Of a stretch of DNA of 64,000 nucleotides, positions 28,201 through 40,328 are shown piece by piece; the stretch's first letter is position 1; each line of letters starts with the position of its first letter. Source of the DNA: Hybos culiciformis (Eukaryota > Arthropoda > Insecta > Diptera > Hybotidae); the NCBI GenBank assembly GCA_964007475.1, contig OZ023274.1:4464001-4528000 (forward strand). Direction: 5' to 3'. The translations under genes were made by a program, and so were the position numbers. The notes under the pieces are model-generated. The model was not told the DNA's origin and searched no databases. It saw nothing but the letters and a program-made list of their open reading frames with translations.

Positions 28201-29255
28201 TACGTATAGTCTTCGTCTTCTTGTCCTAAGGCTTAACTTACTTTTTTTTAAGACAACGATCTGTCTCAATTACTAGAATTTTCTTCGTAATTATATATAT
28301 GAGAATTTTGCAATTCAATCTTTAAAATTAAAGAAAAATTGAAAATTTTTATGAATTGAAATCAAAATACTCCTCTATCACATCGAAAGGAAATTTTTTG
28401 CTGAAAATTTTATCATTTTTATTTAAGTATTAATTTTTCCTTTTTTTTCTCTTCAATAAATTTTCTATTTTTTGATAATCTTAAGACAAGAAAAACAATG
28501 AAAAATTGACGTAAAATGTATATTTTTTTTCCCTCAATTTATATAGGACGCCTTGTTCACGTGGATTACATCCTTTTTAACGACCGCAATAATTTTTTTT
28601 TAATAAAAAATTAAAACCATAAAAACAAAAAAAAAATTAAGTATAAATCCTTACCATTTTGTTAACGCAAAAAACAGAAAAAGAGAAAAGAAAATATGTT
28701 GTAATCGAAAAGAATTTGTTTTGTCTTTTTTTTTTTTTTGCTCTGCTGCTGTTTTGTGTAAGCAAAAGTAAAGTATAAAGTATCATTTTATGACAGATGA
28801 AGAAAAACAAAAATTTTTAAGTAAAACAATAATGGAAAAACATATATATTTTTTTTTTTTGCGCGCTCCAAGAACCTTATAAATTTTAAATAAATCTTTA
28901 TTAATAAAAACAAAAAAAAATTATATGCCCTTTTAATTTTTACAATTTTTTTTTTTTTTTTATTATGTTTGCGAGTCGTGTCAAACGGCTATATGGCTTT
29001 TATTTTAATTTTATATTTTTTTTTTTTTTACTTTTTTTTTCTGACAGAATAAATAAAAATATCGATAAGAGCAAATTAGTTAAGAAAAAAAAAGGTATAT
29101 ATTAAGTATAAAACATTTTCATACATTTTTTTTTTTTTGTGAAAAACTTATAAACAAACACCACTTTATATAGAGTTCGATGTTCATCCAACTTGAAAAA
29201 AAAAAGTTAATTTTAAAGTATATGGGAAAATAACAAAATAAAATATTTATACATT

Positions 29256-29725
29256 ACACTGGCCTACACTCATTTTGGTGCCTAAGATTTTAGACCTGAT
29301 TTTGGGTATATTTTGTGAGCTGATACAAGAAAACTAGTCACATTTTTCATATCAGCTCTTTAACTTGATTGCCAATTTCAATACCAAAGTATACAGAATA
29401 CAAGCGAATTAACGTGTCATTAATCGGTTTCCGTTGATCTTTCATTATATACTCACCGCATATGTAACAAAACATATCAGGATCGTTAATGCAACTTCTT
29501 GACTTACTTGCCATCATAAATATATACGATTAATGTCATAAAAGTAGTTATAACATGGACTGATTTTGAATAAAACCGTAAAAAATTTGAAATAAGAATT
29601 GTAGGTAAACCAGAGCTGTCAGCTGACATCTAGTAGCAGCAATGTAGTTCATACTAACTATTTTACCGACTACAGATGCGAACAGAGCTGCACCAATACA
29701 AATTTTTTTTTTTGTAGGCCAGTGT
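29256..29725. mobile_element. Non-autonomous TIR transposon with decayed coding relic
   Basis: The element is 470 bp and bounded by a perfect 13 bp terminal inverted repeat, ACACTGGCCTACA at the left and its reverse complement at 29713-29725. The 8 bases outside the two ends, TATACATT and TATCGATT, agree at six of eight positions. This could be an eroded 8 bp target duplication, which would suggest a hAT-like insertion, but it is not proof. The interior is visibly richer in G+C than its surroundings and carries a protein relic on the minus strand (29347-29517). No complete transposase is present. Confidence 0.75.
29347..29517 (-). pseudogene. Relic of a transposon-associated Cys-motif protein (N-terminal piece)
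   Basis: On the minus strand an ATG at 29517 opens a 56-codon frame ending in TGA at 29347-29349. It begins MMASKSRSCINDPDMFCYIC and continues through GEYIMKDQRKPI and LYSVYFGIEIGNQ. From memory, the C-INDPDMFCYICGEY block followed by a Y-x-x-YFG segment closely resembles the N terminus of a multicopy, transposon-associated protein family in aphids and other insects, where the conserved sequence continues with GDQDK and further Cys pairs. Here the frame stops just after that point, and the rest of the element is too short to hold the remainder. It is a deletion derivative with no likely function. Confidence 0.6.
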
Positions 29726-30723
29726 TATCGATTTTCTAGTTGTATGACTATATGTCCATTTATATATTGTGACAACTCGCATAGTTTCTTTCACAAAGCC
29801 AATTTTCTATAAAAAAAAAAAACATTCAATTTTGACATTCTCGTCTTACAACCTTCTACCTACTTCGTCTTAGTTTTCAACACCTTCCAAAACTTATGGT
29901 CAACATAAGTATTTAATGAAATTAGAAATTAATGCGCTCAGGTTTATGGAAATCTATACTTTTCTTATATACTAATTAACTGAAAATACCACCATTTTTA
30001 CTTATATACATCCTTAACTTTTTATTATTTTTTTTACTTGAAATTTTGAAAATGAGTTAAGTATCCTTATTTAATATTTTTTATTTAAGTATTTTCCCTT
30101 ATTAAAAAAACAAAAATAAAAAATTTAATGCTAATGAAACATGCTTTCCACATTTTTAATGTGTGGTTTCCTTGAAAATTATTTCTTTGCCTCATTAGTT
30201 TTAATGAATCTATGGTTATTATTATTTTTTTTTTTAACCTCATTGCATAAAATTCCATTTTTTGAATTTTTTCACACTATAATAGTACTATTGGAATGAT
30301 AATCCTCTTAAAGTAAATAAATGTAAACAATTATTGTTTTGCATCAGCAATTCAAAACAAAAATTATAGAGAGCCATTAAATGCAGTAAAAAGACCTCAA
30401 AGTAGGTACGGTGAAGGTATTCTCATTATCTATTAAACATATGACCAAACTTGAAATCAAGCTAAACTTAAAAACTTTTAGTGGTGTTGTGTTGACTGTT
30501 AATTACATATTGTGACATAGTATTTTCAATTTACGTTCCCTTTTTTTAATTCACGTACTAAATAAGTTTTTTATTACATATTTACTTAAATGCGTGCCAA
30601 TAATAGGACATTATAAAAAATAAAAAAAAAAATATCCTTTTTACAGCATGGAAATAAAATGCACAATTTATATATTGAAAATATCATTGGTATATCTAAA
30701 AATTTTCATTGTTATTTCAGTAT

Positions 30724-30791
30724 TTTTATTATTACTATTATTATTATTACTGTTACTGTTACTATTACTATTACTATTATTGTTATTATTT
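30724..30791. repeat. Imperfect trinucleotide microsatellite
   Basis: A run of TTA, CTA, CTG and TTG triplets about 68 bases long. In one frame it reads as poly-leucine, which creates a spurious 96-codon open frame around it. Confidence 0.85.
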
Positions 30792-31607
30792 ATAAAATAC
30801 AGTTTAGACATCAAAATTAAATTTTTAGTAACTTTTAGCATGCAAACGACACATTATAGCTTTTATAGTTTTTTTTACTCCCCTCAGAGAATAATATTAT
30901 CTCTATTGGGATTCAATTGTACTCAGACGGCACGATAAAGGACATACATATTGTACATAGACATATTGTATGTAATTTTATGCTTTGTTTAATAAAAAAA
31001 GTAAGTTTATTAAGATAGATGACTCAATTTATGTAGTTTTTTATATGTTGCCTATATCTAGTTGTCAATAAATTGTATATAACAATTTTTATTACACATA
31101 AATATTCATTTTTAATACAAAATTAATTGGTAAATGAATATTAAATTTTGATATACAAAAGTTCTTTGATTTTCTAAGTAAACTATATCAATTTTTGACA
31201 TTTTTATTGGAAAATAATCAATTTGTTTTTTTTTTTTTGTTTTTTTTTTTTCTACTACAGAAAATGGAAATAAAAGTTAGAGCCCGAAATTCAAATTGAA
31301 ATTTATAAAAAAGCTTTCGCTTAAAATTCTTTTTATGCTTCAAAATAATTTAAGAAAATTGTTCGTTGAAGAATGTTTTTATATATTTTAACATAAGTAC
31401 ATATTGTTAAATAACAATATTGCACTATGTGGTTATATTGCGAGATTAATAAAAATTACAAGAATTAGAATTAAACACCTGTTTAAGATTGAAATTAAAT
31501 TATTCACAAACGATGTGGGATATTACGTTCAAATATAAAAATACAATGCGACAGCCGATAGAATTTATAAATTGTTTTGTGGGGCTTTTATAATAGTAGA
31601 TTATTGT

Positions 31608-31778
31608 ATATGTAAACTAAATTTGTTATTAATTAAGAGTTCTGTATACACAAAAATACATTGACACGAGTCAATACTTATATCACGAGACCGAAGGTCG
31701 AGTGATATAAATTGACAAGTGTCAATGTATTTTTGTGTAAATACAGAACGAGTTGTATAACAAATTTTGTTTACATAT
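31608..31778. repeat. Palindromic MITE, 171 bp
   Basis: The whole segment folds on itself. The outer ends are ATATGTAAAC (31608-31617) and GTTTACATAT (31769-31778). Further in, the block ACACAAAAATACATTGACAC and then TATATCAC are mirrored on the other side. The centre reads GAGACCGAAGGTCGAG. Pairing is strong from about 31639 to 31750 and weaker outside. No target duplication is clear. Typical of a small foldback MITE with no coding capacity. Confidence 0.8.
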
Positions 31779-31949
31779 CCAATATACTGTTTTAATGCGT
31801 AAGGGAGAGGTAGTTGCAAAGAGAGAATATTTTTTCTTCTCATTTTTTCTCATTTTGTTTTTTTGTATTTGGCTGTATTGAAATATTGTGAGAGATATTA
31901 TGTTTGTTTAGGTATTACGTAATATTCAATACGAAAAATCTAAATGATT

Positions 31950-32012
31950 TCATTATTTACGCTGATGCATCTAAATTTTTTCATTATATACGCTGATACA
32001 TCTAAATTTTTT
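31950..32012. repeat. 31 bp tandem duplication
   Basis: Two adjacent copies of a unit beginning TCATTAT and containing ACGCTGAT(G/A)CATCTAAATTT start at 31950 and 31981, differing at a couple of positions. Confidence 0.8.
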
Positions 32013-33939
32013 CAATTTTTTTTTTATATACCAAGAGAATTTAATAGTAAATTACATATTTTCCAAATTATACTATGAGCTTAATTCGAAGAGATATAAG
32101 TTCAACTACTTAACATATAAATACAAAATACATCAATATTATAATTTTCAAAGTAATTAGAATTAACCGAATAATAAATAGAAATAGAAATTTTTTATAA
32201 TACATAATATATATATTTCTAAAATAAAATAAAACAAACTCATAAGTTTAAATATTATAAATAATAAAAAATTTGCTTTAAAAAAAAAGAAAAACCAAAA
32301 ATGCTCAGCAAACAATCAAAATATTTTACTTTTAAAGAATTTTTGATTTTCCTAAGAATAAAAAATATTTTTTTTTTATTATAAATAAATTTTCATAATA
32401 AATGTTCAAACATCAAAATAATATTTTATGTATTTATTTTTGTTTTCATAAAATGGGTAAAATATAATATAGACAGGTATTTTTCTTTTTTAAAACAATT
32501 TTTTTTTTCCTAAAATGGATTATTGATGAATTGACATTTTTTATTTATAAAGTGGCATTTAAATTTATTTATTTCTCATGCAAATTTTATGAATGGTGTT
32601 AAAGTGTATTTTTATTTACAACTTCACTATATTGTTTACTATACTATATGTGTATATATTTTCAATTTACTATCTAGACAGTATTTTTTGTAAAGCAACA
32701 TTTTTAAGTTCCATTAAATAAATTTAAAAATAAATCAAAATCTTAATTTAAGTTTGTATTAATTTAATATATATTTTAATTTTTAATTTTATGTGGATAG
32801 CTATCAGAGTCAATGAGTATCCGTGATGAGTATTTAAGTTGTATGTCAAATTTTTCTGTTCAAAAATTGTTCGGCTTCTTTCATTTTTCCGCCATTTAGA
32901 TTTTTTTTAACCTATATGAAAAAAAAAATTTTAAACTTAAATTGTGAGGAAAAAATTATTTCTCAAAAGTCTGAACGACAATTTATTGAACTTAGATAAC
33001 AGGTTTTTGAATTTTATTCTCTTAAAAAAAACATTCAAAACTTGCTAATTTTTGAATTTTTACCCTATTTTTTTAACATTCAACGAAACACTTTCCTTCT
33101 TGGCTACGACAAAATTCAAAGAGTTTATCTTAATTTAGTTGCCTTTCAAATTCCTTTGCAGATACATTTTTGAACCGCATTTTTAATGAAGCTTTAAATG
33201 TAGACATAATTTGTTTATTAAATTATTTTAAAAAAAATAAAATAAAAAGTAACAAGACCATGAAACTTCCGGTGTCAATCTTTTAGTTGATATCAGAAAG
33301 ATGTGTTTTTTTTTTTCCATAAATTTATGACTTTATTTTTCACTTCTAAAAAAAATTTCATTCACACAATGTGTAGGTTTAGGCATTTTATATTACCCTT
33401 TTTTTTTTATTCTTTCAACCCCAAAGATTATCTGACACTAGCAATTAACACATATAATTTTAATACATATAACTATAAGTATATAGCTTTTATATAAAAA
33501 AAAACGAGAACAAATAAAAATCTATAACAATGAAGGATCCTTAAATTAACAAAAATTAACCGAATTATATACATATATAATACCCAGAGTACAGTACCTA
33601 AGATATTGAGAGTCATTTAGATAATTTTTTATAAGCAAACAAATTAACCATTATTAATGATGAACACAAAATTATTTCAGAGATTTTTATTTTATTCTGA
33701 TAAGGAATAATGTTAATTTATTCCAAATTCCAAATAAGGAAATTTATAAATTTTATTTTTTATATTATAGTATGGTAGGCATACCAATATAAATATATGA
33801 TGTTTTTAAATTGTGTTTGAATTAAATGAGAAATGTTAACATACCAAAATATTGCATTGCATAGATGTGTTCTAAGGGGCTTTCCCATTTCAAGAAATTA
33901 CTTATACATATACTAGTTTTGGTTAAAGTTAAACTAGAG

Positions 33940-34747
33940 TTAGAGTATGATTCAAATCACTTGACCAATCCGTTATGCAAAGCTTTCCCTTTCCATTACA
34001 AAATTCCATACAAAATTTATAGTCCAAGAGCTCGCAACGTAAGAAATCACGTGATTTTAGCAAGGCTCATTTTTTAATATAATGTTCCATGCTACGGTGC
34101 AGGACATATAAAGGTAGTCTGGCTGTCAGACGACGTTGCGTTTACCCGTGGGAGCAGAACCAAGTAGGTAAAAAAAATGCAAAATTACATGAAAAAAACA
34201 GATTGCTTTTAAATGACATAGGTCTGGCATCCATTTAGCAACGGTGTTTCCGTCTGGCAAATTGGATGTAGTCTATATAAGATCCAATCTATAACATATA
34301 AAAATTTCAACCTTGCTAAAATGACGTGAAATTGATGTTTTTTTTTGTTATAAATCAAGGTCTGGCACGGTTTTAACAACTCCGAAGCCGTCTGGCAATG
34401 ATGCATTAACATTTCATATAATAAGCACAATCACGTGACATAACTAGAAATCGTGCTATTATCACGTAATTTTGCATTTTTTCTTTGACCTACCTGGATC
34501 TGCTCCCACGGGTAAACGCAACGTCATCTTACAGCCAGACTACCCTTATGGGTACTGCACCGTAGCATGGAACAATATATTAAAAAATGAGCCTTGCTAA
34601 AATCACGTTCAAAAACGTTGCGAGCTCTTAGACTATTAGGGGAAATTATTTAAGAAAAAAGCTCATGCAAATTTTGTATGGAATTTTGTAATGGAAAGGG
34701 AAAGCTTTGCATAACGGATTGGTCAAGTGATTTGAATCGTACTCTAA
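33940..34747. mobile_element. Long-TIR DNA transposon relic, 808 bp
   Basis: The ends are inverted repeats of roughly 250 bases. The left end begins TTAGAGTATGATTCAAATC and the right end is the reverse complement of TTAGAGTACGATTCAAATC. Both arms contain TTGACCAATCCGTTATGCAA, GAGCTCGCAACG, GCTACGGTGCAG, TAGTCTGGCTGT and CCCACGGG-type blocks in mirrored order. The right arm has a small insertion near 34640-34665. The central part (about 34190-34440) repeats a GTCTGGCA motif several times and contains further partial symmetry. No convincing target duplication is visible and no protein is encoded. Superfamily undetermined. Confidence 0.85.
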
Positions 34748-37700
34748 AATGTTAGAATCTTAAGAACTTTAAATTTGTTCGCCTTTATGTGTATTTTTGA
34801 ATGAAGTAGGAATACACTATATATATTCCCGTTCAAATATTATTTGTATACACAATTCCAAAATAAAAAAAAAACTAAGGTATTTTGAAACAAAAGTCTT
34901 ATTATATTCAAAATAAACCAAAATCTGAAAAAAATGAATTTTTTTTTCCTTACAGAATCATGATTTAGCAAAATTGCTACTTTGAGTATCGTATATAAAT
35001 GACTTTTTTTTCGCACATATAATTATCATTATCTATCTCATCATCACCATATTAACATTATTTCTTAGACCCTTATCAATTTTAATTTTAGTTTATATTT
35101 TTTTTTTCTTTTTTGTTTTTATGAAAGTATCTGTGGTATTATTAAATATATACGTATGCAAGTGAAACGTCGCATTTATAAAAAATGTCCCTTTTTTTTG
35201 GTTAATTTTTTTTTTTTTATTGGCAAATAATGAAAAAAAATAAGCTTTAATAAGGTATAAATAAAATTTTTAGTCCTATCAGGTTAATTGTCAGGAAATA
35301 CTAATTTCAGAATTGTTCTGAGGATGTCTAAAAGGGATTATAATCTTAGGATGGCATCTTTTGAAATAAAGTTTGCTACTTGTATTCTATAGCCATTTAA
35401 ACCAGTGCCAACAAAATGAAAAACTGTACAAACAAAATTCAAGTGATATAACGATTCAAAATCCATAATTTTAATCGAAGGGTGTTTAAAAAAATAAGAA
35501 AAAAAAAAACCACCATTAATTTTTTTATTTTATTACAATAAAATAAAATAATTTTATCAAAATTACACAAAAATATATAAAATCAATTTTTCATTCGAGT
35601 TATTTGATTTATTTCTTTAATATCTCAAAAGAAGATAAAATGTTCAGGTAATTTAATAAAAAATAATAAATTGATTATTTTATGTATATAATTTTTTAAG
35701 TTGTCTGCGTACACATCAGAAAACACGTATAATTATACTTGAGTATTTGACGGGATATCATTTTTCAGTTCCTGAACAGTATGATTATATTTTTTATTTT
35801 ACCATTTGTTTTTCACGCAATTTTTAGAACAAAAACTAAAATTTTTCATTTTCGGGATACTAAAAATTCGGAAATTTTTACTTTGCATAAATATCTCTAC
35901 AAATTATGGCCTCGTGAACCAAGGTCCTAAAGAACTAACTCCTAATTACCAAGAAACAAACTAAATCCCTCCAAACATATTTTTGGTTTGCTATTTTTAT
36001 GCGGAGCATAAAAAATATGTATATTTCTTAAAAGTAATTTAACTATATTATCCTGCATTCGTAATTAAAAATTTTCAGTTTATATAATAATTATTTAACC
36101 CTCAATATTTTTGATGAATAATTAATTTAAAAAAAAAAGACGATACTTAAAAGTAAGCCCACCTTTACCCTAAATGAAGTATTAAAAATGTTGTTTTATA
36201 ATGAGAAGTAACATAATAACGAACAGTCTTATAAAGAACATTATTAATATTGTTGGAGTAAAAAAAAAATTCTACACAGTGCTAATGAAATATAATTATG
36301 CTTTTAGGAAAAAAATATATGAAAAAATATTATTCCTTATTTAAATCTTATATAATGTTTATGACAGATTCCGATTATAATTTATATTTTGTTTAAACTT
36401 CGTGCTAATGAAATTTTATGAAATTTATAAAAAAAAGATCTTATTTGATTAAATTATTTCAAAAACATAAATTCAATAAAGTTTAAGTTAAAATGAAGAA
36501 AAATCATTGTTTTATTTTTTTTTTAATTAATTTAAAACCATTACAAGAAATTTGTAACTTAAATCTAGTATACTCTAGTCCTAAGAGTATACCCAATTTG
36601 GCTTGATAGAAAGGTATATTTTGATTAAAAAATATGACAATCAACATTCGAATCGAATCGAATATTTTTGATATTCAAATACACTAAGAAAATAAATTCG
36701 GAATATTTTTATTCCAAAACCTCTATTGCGGATAACAGACCACTACACTCAAATTTATCATACCTCCGACGAAAGCGAAAATTTTAGGCGTGATGAAAAT
36801 AGTTGTCAATTATTTTTGCAAAGGCTTAAAAGAAGTTTGAGACCTGAATGCAGCAAAATATTTTAACGCTCCAAACAAATTAATATGATAAGATGTGATA
36901 TTTAAACTTAACAACATTATAAAAACAGCTGTGTAGTTATCTATTCATTTATTTGCTATTTTTGTTTATTTATTAGATTCGTTTATGATAAAGAGTAGAG
37001 TGCTCATATCTGCAGAACAAAAAACATGAAAATTTAATGAAATTATCTTCCTTTTATGTCAAATCGAAGCTAAATATTTTAAACAAATATAAAAAATTTT
37101 CAAATATAAATATTTTGCAATACATAGGTAATGTTATAAATGTACCTTTTTATTACAAATTTTGAACTTATTAAATTTATTTACTCTTTTTTTTCCAAAT
37201 TTTATATATTTTACATTTTCAAGAGGACCTTTTAAAATCAAAGTGAATTTTATTTTTATGAATTTATTAAAGAAAATGAAATTTCATTATTTTTATTATA
37301 TGTACAAAATTTAATAATGCTTACTTTGATTATCAGAGTTTATACCTTTTAAAAAGTAAAAATTAAATTTAAAAAATATATATACCTACATATTTATATA
37401 TTTTTTATTTCAAAAAGTTTTTTTGATACATGAAAAAAGTTTCAAAATAAAAAATAATACTTTTAACAAATTTCAAGGTAAAAGTTACTTATGTGGATAT
37501 GAAAACCAATTTACCATTATTGAATTTCAAATATGACTTGAAAAACCCTTTTTAATAAATTTGGCATAAAAAAAAAAGGATAAACTTGTTGTTGAAGCGT
37601 TTCCCATGTGTAAGTCATATTAGATTTTCAATAAGTGCAAAAGGGCCATTCAGAACCTATCTTATTATAAATAAATAAGAGCCACTTTATAGTACATATA

Positions 37701-38452
37701 TCTGAAGCACAGAAAATAATTCTAACGTTGGAATATTGAATATTTTGAGTTGAATATTATAAAATATTCTTTAATTTTGAACTTTTGTCATCGTCATACA
37801 TTTAAATGAAAAAAGTTAACAGAAATAAAAAAGAAATTGAAATTTTCTATTTTGCTCGATTTTCTTTTCCAAATTCTTCTTTTTCATTCTATGCTTATTT
37901 TGTGGTCAGTTTTTCATTCTTTACGTTACATTTACCATTTCCCCATCCTCTGCTACTGCTTAATTGCAATTAAAAAGTTGATTAAAAAGTTTCTTTTTTT
38001 AAGAAAAAAGTTTCTCAAAAGGGAATATATGTATATAAAAAAAAGATAAGCTAATTCACTAAAAACAAACTACAATAAAATATTTTAATTTTTTTTATAC
38101 CTATGTTCTCATTTAATCAAAATTTACCTATAAAAGAATAAGAAAATATTTTCTGTTTTTTGGTTTGGCATTAAAAGTGTTCTAGGCAATAAAATTGAAA
38201 AATTAGATAAAACATTTTTTTTTATATATTCAAATACAGTAGATACCACTAAATTACGTCTAGACCATTTCATGATACTGCTATAAATTTTAAAAATGAT
38301 TTTTAACTTGTCGAACCTTTGTCAAGATATACCAAATAAAAGAAAAATAAGAGATTTTTCTTTTCGAGTTTGAAGTGTATCTGTGATGTTCATAAAATTA
38401 CCCAATTTTCTTTTATATGCACCCGTAGAATTTATTTTTATATTATTTTTTT

Positions 38453-39276
38453 TACAGGGTGTTTAAAAAAAAATTAAAATGCCTTTGCTATTAATAATAG
38501 GGATGTTTAGGTGCTAAATTCTTTTTGTATATTATTCTATAATCCTAAATACTAAAAGAAATTTACTACACGACGATTCGCCGTAGTATTGAAAATGTCA
38601 AATTTGAAAAACAGATTCTGCCAATTAAAAAAATACCACATCTGAAGTTTGAAGTTTAAAAAAAAAAAGTTTTTCAATATATTATTATATTATATATTTA
38701 TTATCCATTTAGAAAATGTATAAAATATTCATTCAATCCATACTTACTCTCTCTCACATTAACAAATTTTTTCAAAAAATTAAAGCTATTAAAGCATATT
38801 ACACTTTTTTTTTTGTTAATAAACTACTAAAGCGAATTAAGAAAAATACACCTATACATATGCATAGACTTTTAATTTTCAAATTTAAAGAGCAATTGCG
38901 GTATAGTTGATGACAATTATTAATTATTATTTCAAATCCGCTGCATTATCCATTTCCATAGCCAAATACTGAAACATGAAAAGTGCTGTCTTGATAGAAT
39001 ATAAAAAATTATCTAATTCTAATGCATTCTCTATTAGAAGTTTGGAAAAATGTCCAATCAATAATTACATTTTATCAACCTGTCCTATATACTTAATAAA
39101 ACTAGAAGAAGAATAATTTTTGGATTCTTATTTTTTATATAGTCAAAAGTTTTGATCGTTTTTGTTTAAGTTCGTAGGAAAAATGTATTTCCTATCTAAT
39201 CTGATATAAATCGAATTATATACGTTAAAAAATTTAAAAAAACAAAAATTCGATTAATATTTAAGAACACCTTGTA
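38453..39276. mobile_element. Possible degraded TIR element
   Basis: TACAGGGTGTTT at 38453-38464 and the reverse complement of TACAAGGTGTTC at 39265-39276 match at 10 of 12 positions, 824 bp apart. Both begin with TA, as in Tc1/mariner insertions. The interior is A+T-rich with no recognisable frame. The match is short and could be chance. Confidence 0.25.
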
Positions 39277-40200
39277 CAAAATTCTTTTATATGTAAGTAG
39301 TTAACATCTTTTTCGTTCAATATTTTTTATTGCTATCAAGTGGCCAACAATTTATATATAAAAAAGAAAAATAAGAAAATATCTTTAAGTTTAATGTTTA
39401 GCAGTGACAAAAAAGTAATTTATCCAATATGCGATTCCAAAAAAATTTTGGTTACTAAATTATTCCATGAAAAAAAATTGTATACATGCGGATCATAGAA
39501 ATCAAGTTAAGTAGTTAGTCGAGTGTAAAATGTAATTCGATTTTGAGAAACTCCTACCCCTTAGACTAACATGTAAAATCTTACCGATATTTGAAATCAA
39601 ATAATTTAATATGTTCACTATTTAATTCGGTAATAGTTTTCTCAGCTAAAGGTCAAAATTATGACTATGTGGAATACTTAATATTAATTTGTATTTTGTC
39701 ATTTTGATTTTGTAATTAATAATCAGAAGTCACCTTAAAGTTTAAAAAAAAAACATTTTTTTTTTTAGTTTATAACTCAAATGTAAACAAAAAATATTCA
39801 TTAAAAATGTTAACATGTTGCAAGCGAAGAAAAAAACCAGATGTATATAGAAGTACCTAATTTTATGATTCAAACTTTTAATTTAAAAATTAGTTAAATT
39901 GACAATTTGTTGGAAAATGCCATAAAACATAAATTAAAAATAAATTGTCAATTTTTGAATTAGAAAATATATTTTTTTTTTAAATAAAAACAAACATTAT
40001 TATGGAAATTTCCAAAAATCCAAAATGAGGTTATTAACTTCGATCAAATGATTAATATTTGGAATAAACTTTTCTGCATAATCAAAAATTATTTTTCGAC
40101 TGTAATTTTTATTTAACTTACTTAAATTTTATTTAAAAGATTATCCAATGAAATAATTAAATTTGAAATGATAACATTCTCCTTCTTCTATTTTTTTTAG

Positions 40201-40328
40201 CTATGAAAGCAGCTTTACTCATCCAAAGATGGTATCGCAGATATTTGGCACGCATGGAAGTTCGTCGACGTTATACTTGGACTATATTTCAAAGTATTGA
40301 ATATGCTGGTGAACAGGACCAAGTTAAG
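40201..40328 (+). CDS. rdgC: PPEF/rdgC-type protein phosphatase, coding exon 2 (IQ calmodulin-binding motif)
   Basis: After a TTTTTTTTAG acceptor the exon gives two bases (CT), then 42 codons, ending at a GTAAGT donor in phase 0. The product contains ALLIQRWYRRYLARMEVRRR, an IQ motif (Ile-Gln, Arg four residues after the Gln, Arg nine after it), then TIFQSIEYAGEQDQVK. This arrangement is diagnostic of the N terminus of the PPEF family: Drosophila retinal degeneration C and vertebrate PPEF1/2, calmodulin-binding Ser/Thr phosphatases with C-terminal EF hands. In Drosophila rdgC dephosphorylates rhodopsin. The usual next segment (a Leu-x-x-Phe-Phe helix, then the PPP catalytic domain with its GDLHG metal-binding motif) was looked for downstream and not found in this window. 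Confidence 0.93.

Larger units (their letters stand above)
19897..40200 (+). other. Intron 1 of the rdgC-like gene (20.3 kb)
   Basis: It starts GTAAGT and ends in a pyrimidine tract plus TTTTTTTTAG. It is mostly A+T-rich DNA carrying the repeat elements listed separately (20980-21219, 21212-21964, 29256-29725, 31608-31778, 33940-34747). Gene-free stretches within it (about 22120-29255 and 34750-40200) show only low-complexity open frames. I found no alternative first exon, but a short one would be hard to see by eye. Confidence 0.65.

Noticed and set aside
27997..28269. 90-codon minus-strand open frame with hydrophobic segments
   Set aside because: No recognisable motif, it overlaps a small hairpin, and its composition matches random A+T-rich DNA.
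30648..30938. 96-codon open frame with a poly-leucine stretch
   Set aside because: The leucines come from a trinucleotide microsatellite and the rest is A+T-biased random coding.
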